Assembly: GCA_012032075.1 (NCBI GenBank)
Contig: JAAURU010000254.1
Span: 1 to 5,679 of the forward strand
Direction: 5' to 3'
DNA length: 5,679 nt
From: Flavobacterium sp.
Lineage (GTDB): Bacteria > Bacteroidota > Bacteroidia > Flavobacteriales > Flavobacteriaceae
The notes under the pieces were generated by a model, which was given only the letters and a program-made list of their open reading frames with translations, ran no database searches and was not told where the DNA came from. This document shows positions 1-5,679 of the stretch, in pieces; position 1 is the stretch's first letter, and each line of letters begins with the position of its first letter. The position numbers were made by a program, and so were the translations under genes.

Positions 1-1
1 T

Positions 2-433
2 CATTATAAATATGGTGGAGCAATGGGTATGAAAGCAAAGGAAAGTAATAAGTTTAAAGCTTTAGGCATGATTGATGAAATTGAAGCTTCCTTTAAAATG
101 GCTGCAAAATTAGATTCAAAACATACTGATACACGCTGGGCTTTACTTATTTTGTATTTAGAATTACCTGGAATTATAGGTGGGAGTGAAAAAAAATCGC
201 AAAGTTATGCTAATGAATTAATGGCTATTTCAAAAATCGATGGTGTTATGGCTAAAGGACATATAGATGAATATTTTGAACGTTATGCATCTGCTGAGAA
301 ATACTACTTGCAAGGCGTAAATTTAACGCATTCTAAAACTGCTTATAATCGATTGATAAATCTATACAATAAGATGAAATTACCACAAAAAGCAAAAGCC
401 GCTCAAGCTGAATCCGATAAATACAATAAATAA
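2..433 (+). CDS. TPR-like helical repeat protein, 3' end (5'-truncated)
   Basis: The reading frame is open from base 2, so the gene starts outside the window; 143 C-terminal residues are visible. ATG codons at 23 and 29 are internal, because the frame upstream of them (HYKYGGAMGMKAK) reads as typical protein of this family. The chain is lysine-rich and helical. It contains W-A-L-x-x-L-Y and then LPGIIGGSEKKSQSYANEL, a loop plus helix that I recognise from a family of bacterial TPR proteins with an xPGIxGGSxxKA motif. Further TPR-like helices (AEKYYLQGV, AYNRLINLYNKM, QKAKAAQAE) follow to the stop. TPR domains usually mediate protein-protein contacts; no enzymatic residue is visible and the partner is unknown. 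Any signal peptide would lie upstream, so the cell location cannot be judged. mpl follows 59 bp downstream on the same strand with no evident terminator between them, so co-transcription is possible. Family assignment is fairly secure, specific role unknown. Confidence 0.8.
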   Translation, partial: HYKYGGAMGMKAKESNKFKALGMIDEIEASFKMAAKLDSKHTDTRWALLILYLELPGIIGGSEKKSQSYANELMAISKIDGVMAKGHIDEYFERYASAEKYYLQGVNLTHSKTAYNRLINLYNKMKLPQKAKAAQAESDKYNK

Positions 434-460
434 TATAGGTAGTTGTTTTTAGATAAAATT

Positions 461-488
461 CTTCTAACTTCTAACTTCTAACTTCTAA
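461..488. repeat. Four tandem copies of the heptamer CTTCTAA
   Basis: Four perfect back-to-back copies of CTTCTAA occupy 461-467, 468-474, 475-481 and 482-488. A partial fifth copy (CTTA) reaches the base before the mpl ATG at 493. The repeat fills the place where a ribosome binding site would sit, and no purine-rich Shine-Dalgarno sequence is present. Copy number could vary by slippage and alter the mpl leader, but that is inference. It is too short and has no spacers, so it is not a CRISPR. Confidence 0.9.
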
Positions 489-492
489 CTTA

Positions 493-1847
493 ATGAATAC
501 ACATTTCATAGCAATAGGTGGTGCAGCCATGCATAATTTGGCTTTAGCCTTATATAATAAGGGATATAAAGTTACTGGAAGTGATGATGCTATTTTTGAA
601 CCTTCAAGATCTAGATTAGATAAAAAAGGCTTATTGCCTATAGAGTTAGGTTGGTTTCCAGAAAAAATCACACCTGAAATTGATGCAATAATTCTTGGAA
701 TGCATGCAAAAGCTAATAATCCAGAATTACTAAAAGCAAAAGAATTAGGATTGAAGATTTATTCGTATCCAGAATTTCTTTACGAACAATCAAAAAATAA
801 AACAAGAGTTGTAATAGGTGGTTCACACGGAAAAACAACCATTACTTCTATGATTCTTCATGTCATGCATTTTCATAATAAAAATGTTGATTATATGGTA
901 GGAGCTCAGTTAGAAGGTTTTGATACCATGGTTCATTTAACCGAAGATAATGATTTCATTGTTTAGAAGGTGATGAATATTTGTCTTCACCAATAGACTT
1001 ACGTCCAAAATTTCATTTGTACCAACCTAATATTGCTTTGCTTTCTGGAATTGCTTGGGATCATATTAACGTGTTTCCAACATTTGAGAATTATGTTGAC
1101 CAATTTAGAATTTTTACCAATCAAATTACTAGAGGTGGCATTTTAGTCTATAATGAAGAAGATGAGACGGTAAAGAATGTGTCTGAAGAAACGGAAAATC
1201 CAATTAGAAAAATTCCTTATCAAACTCCAAGTTATTCGGTTGAAAACGGAGTTACATTATTAGATACTCCAGAAGGACAAATGCCAATTGAAGTTTTTGG
1301 AGCACATAATTTGAATAATTTAGCTGGAGCCAAGTGGATTTGCCAATGTATGGGAGTTGATGAAGCCGAATTTTATGAAGCTATTTCAAGTTTTAAAGGA
1401 GCAAGCAAACGTTTAGAAAAAATTGCAGAAAGTAGTAGTAAAGTAGCGTATAAAGATTTTGCACATTCACCAAGTAAAGTATCTGCTACTACAAAAGCAG
1501 TGAAAAATCAATATCCAAATAGAAAATTAATTGCTTGTTTAGAATTACATACTTATAGTAGTTTAAATGCAGAATTTTTAAAAGAATATCAAGGAGCTTT
1601 AGATAGTGCTGATGTTGCGGTTGTTTTTTATTCTCCAGATGCTGTGAAAATTAAACAATTGGAAGAAGTTACCTATGACCAAATCGCACAATCTTTTAAA
1701 CGCGATGATTTGATTATTTATACAAACCCAACAGAATTTAAAGATTTTTTATTTAACCAAAAGTTTGATAATGCTGCTTTACTTCTAATGAGTTCTGGAA
1801 ATTATGGAGGTTTGAACTTTGATGAGGTGAAAGGGTTAATTAGTTAA
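493..1847 (+). CDS. mpl: UDP-N-acetylmuramate:L-Ala-gamma-D-Glu-meso-Dap ligase (Mpl), one frameshift
   Basis: Mpl is a cytoplasmic, ATP-dependent Mur ligase of murein recycling that joins the released L-Ala-D-Glu-mDap tripeptide to UDP-MurNAc. The protein starts at ATG 493 with the N-terminal Rossmann segment HFIAIGGAAMHNLALAL. The ATP-binding P-loop GGSHGKTT follows at residues 109-116. The frame then hits TAG at 964-966. Restoring one T in the TTT at 962-964 converts VTAG into V-L-E-G-D-E-Y-L, the expected Mg-binding acidic motif (E159, D161, E162). The rest continues to TAA at 1845-1847, followed at once by a second in-frame TAA. Later landmarks are WDH at 189-191, GAHNLNN at 270-276 in the central domain, and DFAHSPSK at 322-329 plus SSGNYGG at 434-440 in the C-terminal domain. 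The repaired product is 451 residues, a normal length for Mpl. As written, the sequence encodes only the N-terminal 157 residues; the TTG at 981 is an internal leucine codon, not a start. Identity is very secure. The frameshift is probably a sequencing error but could be a real mutation. Confidence 0.93.
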
Positions 1848-1852
1848 TAAGA

Positions 1853-1920
1853 CAATTAGACAATGTGTCAATTAAAATAACTTGATAATTATCTTATTTA
1901 ATTGACAAATTGTCTAATTG
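1853..1920. terminator. Long inverted repeat, probable bidirectional terminator
   Basis: Bases 1853-1875 and 1898-1920 are inverted repeats of 23 bp with one mismatch (1865 against 1908). The loop itself holds the palindrome GATAATTATC (1884-1893). It lies between the convergent stops of mpl (1847) and the DUF1287 gene (1934), the usual place for a shared terminator. The stem is AT-rich and no long T-tract follows it on either strand, so intrinsic termination is inferred. Bases 1924-1935 repeat part of the right arm and could pair with 1862-1873 instead (one mismatch), so two alternative stems are possible. Confidence 0.6.
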
Positions 1921-1933
1921 ATAAATTGGCACA

Positions 1934-2578
1934 TTACTTCCCATACCTAAAATGCCCTACAATACTATAACTAAACAAACAATCCTGTAAAACTTGTCCA
2001 CCACCTACATTGTGCACAATCATAGGTCGTTTTCCATCAGTTGATTTTAAATGGGTTATAATTCCTATGTGTGGTAATTTATCATTAATCATCCATGTAA
2101 CTATTTCTCCTGTTTTATAATCGTTTGGATTTTGAGTAACTGGTAATTTTTCTCCTTTTCTTTCAAAAAAGACTTCAAGATTAGGAACACGTCTATGATC
2201 TATATTTTTATCAGTAGATTTTAAACCCCAAGTTTTTGGATAGAAAGAAAAATTACTTTTCATGTCTTCATGAACTTCTTTTTGTAAATCGATATTTAAT
2301 TTTCTGTAAGCACGAATTACTACATCAGTACAAACACCAGTTTTTGGGGGAACATCACCATTTGGATATTTTAGACTAACATAATCTGGTATGTACTCAA
2401 CTTCTGGGTCTATGATAGAAATAGCTGCGTTAGCTAATTTTTCTGCAAAAGTTTTAGGGTTTTGGTTAACAATAATTGGTTTTTCAACCACTTCTTGTGC
2501 AATAATTTTAGTTTTTTTAGTTAGTTTTTCTTGGCAAGAAAATAGTAAAACTAAAATGATGAAGTAACTATATTTCAT
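1934..2578 (-). CDS. DUF1287 family lipoprotein, possible Cys-His hydrolase fold
   Basis: The 214-residue protein begins MKYSYFIILVLLFSC. A short positive start, a hydrophobic stretch and the lipobox L12-F-S-C15 mark a lipoprotein signal, so C15 should be lipidated and the mature protein anchored outside the cytoplasm. After a Lys/Glu-rich linker comes the DUF1287 domain (about residues 43-212, the family of E. coli YijF). Its hallmarks are YPNGDVPPKTGVCTDVV (71-87), YPKTWGLK (113-120), DHRRVPNL (127-134), a GEIVTW strand (157-162), PHIGII (169-174) and IVHNVGGG (187-194). The order C83, H170, H189-N190 resembles the Cys-His layout of NlpC/P60-like papain-fold enzymes, many of which cut peptidoglycan peptides. 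That function is inferred; I know of no proven activity for the family. No Shine-Dalgarno sequence precedes ATG 2578, as is usual in Bacteroidota. The 45 bp upstream are very AT-rich and follow the terminator of the preceding gene, so the gene probably has its own promoter. The reading frame is intact and normal in length. Confidence 0.88.
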   Translation of the reverse strand: MKYSYFIILVLLFSCQEKLTKKTKIIAQEVVEKPIIVNQNPKTFAEKLANAAISIIDPEVEYIPDYVSLKYPNGDVPPKTGVCTDVVIRAYRKLNIDLQKEVHEDMKSNFSFYPKTWGLKSTDKNIDHRRVPNLEVFFERKGEKLPVTQNPNDYKTGEIVTWMINDKLPHIGIITHLKSTDGKRPMIVHNVGGGQVLQDCLFSYSIVGHFRYGK

Positions 2579-2623
2579 GAATTTATATTTTTATATAAAA
2601 CGATACTTTTTATTATATAGTAT

Positions 2624-2655
2624 AAAAAAAGACCAATTATGAATTGGCCTCTTTT
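2624..2655 (-). terminator. Rho-independent terminator of the BNR/VPS10-like gene
   Basis: On the - strand the transcript would read AAAAGAGGCCAATT, a three-base loop, then AATTGGTC and seven T residues. The core pairs are 2631-2638 with 2642-2649, extended by A-T pairs out to 2625/2655. The A-C mismatches seen on the + strand (2632/2648 and 2629/2651) become G-U pairs in - strand RNA, and the long T-tract (complement of 2624-2630) lies on the 3' side in that orientation. It begins about 20 bp after the stop at 2675. Confidence 0.88.
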
Positions 2656-2674
2656 AAATTTTTACTATTAAATG

Positions 2675-5600
2675 TTATCCTTCAATAAATTCTTTAAATG
2701 TTTTTATTTTATATTCTGGATTTATTTTTTGGTTCTTTTCTAAAATTTTTGAAAAAGAACTTTTTTCTAGTTTCTTAAATTGAACTTCTGCTTTGTTGAA
2801 TAATTCCATTACTGATTCAATATTAGCTTTTTGAGAAGGAGAAGGAGCATCATATTGAGATGCTACAGAAGAATAAATAGCACCTAATTTTTCACGTAAT
2901 TGCTTTTCAGCTGAACCTACATAACTATCTCCAGTAGTTATAACCATTGTGTTTTTTAGGTTGTTTAATTCTGTGTTTAATTTCTCTGCTGTTTTTTGTA
3001 GCCTTTGTCTTTCTCACTAATTGAATTGTTCAATTGAATCATTTCATCAATTTGATAAACCATATAGGCTAAATCTTGAACTTTATCAAAAAGCATTTTA
3101 GTAGTACTTCTTTGTTCTTTTCTTGAAGCTTCAGTTATTGGACTTTTTGAATCATTAATAACTTCAAATTCGTTTATAAATTTGTCTTTTCCTTTGGTTA
3201 AAACCGCTTTGTATTTACCCGCTGGAACTAAAGGTGTTGTAAAACCACTGTAATCTAATGTTTTTCCAGCTGCTACTTAGGACCTTTTTCATTAAAATCC
3301 CAAGTTACAATATTGATTCCTTTTTTGTTACTTACTGGAAGCGAAACAATTTTAGAACCATTCATATCTTGAATTTCCATTTCTATTTTACCAAAAGTAT
3401 TTCGCTTTTTTAAATAATAGATAATTTGAACCGAAGTAGAAGGATTTGGACCTACAAACTCTAGTTCTGATGAAGTTCCACCAAACGATGAATTCTCTAC
3501 TTTAGCAAATGGTTTTGTTTTAAAGAAATACACATCAGAAGCAATAACATCATTAGTAATTTGTCTTAAGATACTCACATCATCAAGAATAATAATACCT
3601 CTTCCATGAGTTGCCATTACTAAATCATTAGTTTTTTTATGTAAGTCTAAATGCATTACAGCAACTGAAGGCATCTCATTTTCAAATTTTGACCAGTTTT
3701 TTCCACCGTCAACAGTTATGTATAATCCTTTTTCAGTTCCTAAAAACAATAGCTTTTCATTCACATAATCTTCTTGAATACAACGCGCAAATCCATCAAT
3801 ATCAGCTGTAACAATTGAAGTCCAAGTTGTACCAAAATCGGTTGTCTTGAAAACGTATGTGTTTACATCGTTATTGGTATGTCCGTCAAAAACAGCATAA
3901 GCACTTCCTTTTGCAAAATTACTAGCTTCAATATGATAGCACCAAGTGTTTTTTGGTAAACCAATGAAATTTGCTGTTACATTTTTCCATGTTTTACCTC
4001 CATCTTGTGTAATTTGAACGTTTCCGTCATCGGCTCCAGCCCAAATAATATTTTTATCCAAAGGAGATTCGGCTATGGTAAATAAAGTACAATGATTTTC
4101 AGCTCCAGAATTATCTTTTGATAAACCACCAGAGTTTTCCTGATCTAACTTCTTTTATCATTTGTAGTTAAATCGGGTGAATGATTTTCCAACTTGCACC
4201 CATATCATCAGAAACATGCACAAATTGACTACCTGCATAAATTCTATCTGGATTGTGTAAACCTGTTACAATAGGAGCATTCCAATTAAAACGTAATTTT
4301 TCAACACCTTTTTCTTGTAATGGTTCAATGGTTTTTAATTCTTTGTTGTCAACATTATATCTCCATATCGCTTCTGCACCTTGCATTTCACTATAAATAA
4401 TGTTTTTAGTAGGATGTTTTAATACTCGAAATCCGTCTCCAAAACCTACTCTTTCCCAGTCTTTGGCTTCAATTCCACCATCACTTTTACTTGGGCCATA
4501 CCAAGAACCATTGTCTTGCAAACCTCCATATATGTTATAAGGATCTTTATCGTCTAATGTAATGTGATAATATTGCGAAATGGGTAAATTATTTACAATT
4601 GCTAAAGTGCTACCATTATTCCAGCTTCTGTATAAACCTCCATCTGTTCCCACATATATTCTACTAGTATCATAAGGATCTATTATAATATCATGAATGT
4701 CAGAATGCATATTGCCTAAATCTTTGAATGTTTTTCCTCCATCGCGAGAAATAGAACCACTTAAACCAGCTTTGTAAACGATGTCAGGATTTTTTGGGTC
4801 AATAACAATTCTTGAAAAGTAAAAAGGGCGAACTACTAAACCAAAATCACTATTTAAGTGTTTCCAAGTTTTTCCAGCATCTTCAGATTTATACAACCCT
4901 TTTTGTTCGTCTTTTTCACATTCAATTACCGAATATAAAATATTTGGATTTGAAGAGGCAATTGCAATTGCAAATCGACCTAGTTTTCCAGAAGGGAAGC
5001 CATTATGTATCTTATTCCATGTTTTTCCACCATCTATAGTTTTAATCAAAGCCGAGGAGTTTCCTCCTGAGCTAAATGACCAAGCCGTTCTTCTAAATTC
5101 CCAAAAACTAGCATACATTACATCAGGATTTGTAGGGTCAATAACTAAATCAGAACAGCCTGTTTTATTATCTATATAATATTTTTTGTTCCAAGTTTTT
5201 CCACCGTCTGTAGAGTTGTAAATCCCTCTTTCTTCACTATCACCCCATAAAGCTCCAAGAACTCCAACCCAAATATTATCTGAGTTTCTAGGATCAACAA
5301 TTATAGAAGAAATTCTTTCCGATTTTGGTAAACCCATATTGTTCCAGTTCAAACCACCATCAGTAGATTTGTAAATTCCGTCACCAACAGAAACACTGTT
5401 TCTTGTCCAAGTTTCTCCTGTTCCAGCCCATACTTGTTTGTGATTGGACGGAGCAATTGCCAACGCGCCAATGGATGAGTCGTCCGTTTTATCAAATACT
5501 GACTTCCAGTTAACACCCGCGTCTTCCGTTTTCCAAAGACCACCAGAGGCTGCACCGATATAAGAAACATTTGGGTTACCGGGTTCGCCAACGACCGCTA

Positions 5601-5679
5601 TAGCGCGGTTTCCGTCAGGGCCAATAAACCGGAATCGTAGACTGGAAAATGTTTTGGGATCCAGTTGCTGAGCTGTTGC
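2675..5679 (-). CDS. BNR/Asp-box, sortilin (VPS10)-like beta-propeller protein, 5'-truncated, four frameshifts
   Basis: The coding frame is open at the right edge, so the start and any signal peptide lie outside the window. As written it breaks at TAA 4170-4168, again just after it, at TAG 3275-3273, and at a stop near 2980. Adding one base to each of four homopolymers (minus-strand CCC at 4177-4175, AAAA at 4156-4153, AA at 3278-3277, AAAAAA at 2997-2992) gives one continuous chain of 1002 residues to TAA at 2675. Numbering from the window edge, ten Asp boxes (S/T-x-D-x-G-x-x-W/F) occur at about 51, 105, 156, 214, 265, 311, 490, 558, 613 and 656. These are typical of the large propellers that databases label 'glycosyl hydrolase' or VPS10/sortilin N-terminal domain. 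The propeller closes with ATHGRGIIILDD (690-701). An Ig-like beta domain (about 740-860; VTWDFNEKGP, then PLVPAGKYKAVL) and a helical, Lys/Glu-rich tail follow. No glycosidase catalytic residue can be assigned, so the enzymatic label is doubtful; binding or scaffolding outside the cytoplasm is equally likely. Family assignment is secure. The TTG codons at 5463 and 4061 are internal leucines, not starts. Confidence 0.9.
5440..5679. other. Compositionally distinct end of the propeller gene (about 50% GC)
   Basis: Hand counts give about 50% G+C for 5461-5679, against 30% in 5281-5340 and 35% in 4501-4560. Within the gene, 34 of the 80 codons from the right edge to about 5440 end in G or C, against roughly a quarter of the next 54. 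All three arginines in this segment use CGN (CGA, CGG, CGC), while the next six use AGA. The reading frame and the protein family continue unbroken across the change. Recombination with a relative's allele or a chimeric assembly join would both fit. Confidence 0.6.

Noticed and set aside
461..488. CRISPR-like repeat
   Set aside because: Units are 7 bp, directly tandem and without spacers; no cas gene is present.
471..671. 66-codon open frame on the - strand
   Set aside because: It lies antisense over the heptamer array and the well-supported mpl N-terminus, and its protein resembles nothing I recognise.
962..966. Programmed ribosomal frameshift in mpl
   Set aside because: Mpl is not known to use one, and there is no long slippery heptamer or clear downstream structure; similar breaks in an unrelated gene favour sequence error.
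2579..2623. Bacteroidota-type promoter (TAnnTTTG) for the DUF1287 gene
   Set aside because: The spacer is AT-rich and a promoter is expected here, but I find no convincing match to the -7 and -33 consensus on the - strand.
4812..5039. 75-codon open frame on the + strand
   Set aside because: It is antisense to the Asp-box propeller gene, whose - strand frame carries clear repeated motifs here.
2675..5463. Three separate small genes on the - strand (2675-2947, 3273-4061, 4168-5463)
   Set aside because: They are consecutive fragments of one protein; their apparent starts (ATG 2947, TTG 4061, TTG 5463) are internal codons within continuous family-like sequence.
5349..5591. 80-codon open frame on the - strand
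   Set aside because: It is out of frame with the propeller gene, which is open through the whole region and encodes Asp-box repeats.

Overview
The window is low-GC DNA, mostly about 30-35% by eye, with flavobacterial features. Its proteins read like those of Flavobacterium and relatives, there are no clear Shine-Dalgarno sequences, and the spacers carry AT-rich short repeats. It looks like a piece of a Flavobacteriaceae chromosome or metagenome contig. I see no mobile element, CRISPR array, RNA gene or defence/toxin system, and no clearly new biological system.

Left half, + strand: the 3' end of a TPR-like helical repeat protein gene (positions 2-433) is followed after 59 bp by mpl (493-1847). 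mpl encodes the murein-peptide ligase that returns the recycled tripeptide to UDP-MurNAc. The spacer holds four perfect copies of a 7-bp repeat running almost to the mpl start codon. mpl is interrupted by one frameshift, which restoring one T at 962-964 repairs.

Middle: mpl converges on a - strand gene for a DUF1287 lipoprotein (1934-2578). A large, nearly perfect inverted repeat in the 86-bp gap probably serves as the terminator for both.

Right half, - strand: a long gene for a BNR/Asp-box, sortilin (VPS10)-type beta-propeller protein runs from beyond the right edge to 2675 and ends at a textbook terminator. It is broken by four frameshifts, at about 4175, 4153, 3277 and 2992. Each is repaired by adding one base to a short homopolymer. 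Repairing all four gives one continuous 1002-residue reading frame whose 5' end lies outside the window.

Two points deserve a second look. First, five frameshifts, all deletions in homopolymers and all in otherwise well-conserved proteins, point to sequencing or assembly error rather than real gene decay. Second, the last 240 bases (about 5440-5679) are near 50% GC with different codon use, yet stay in frame with the propeller gene. That suggests a recombination mosaic or a chimeric assembly join.
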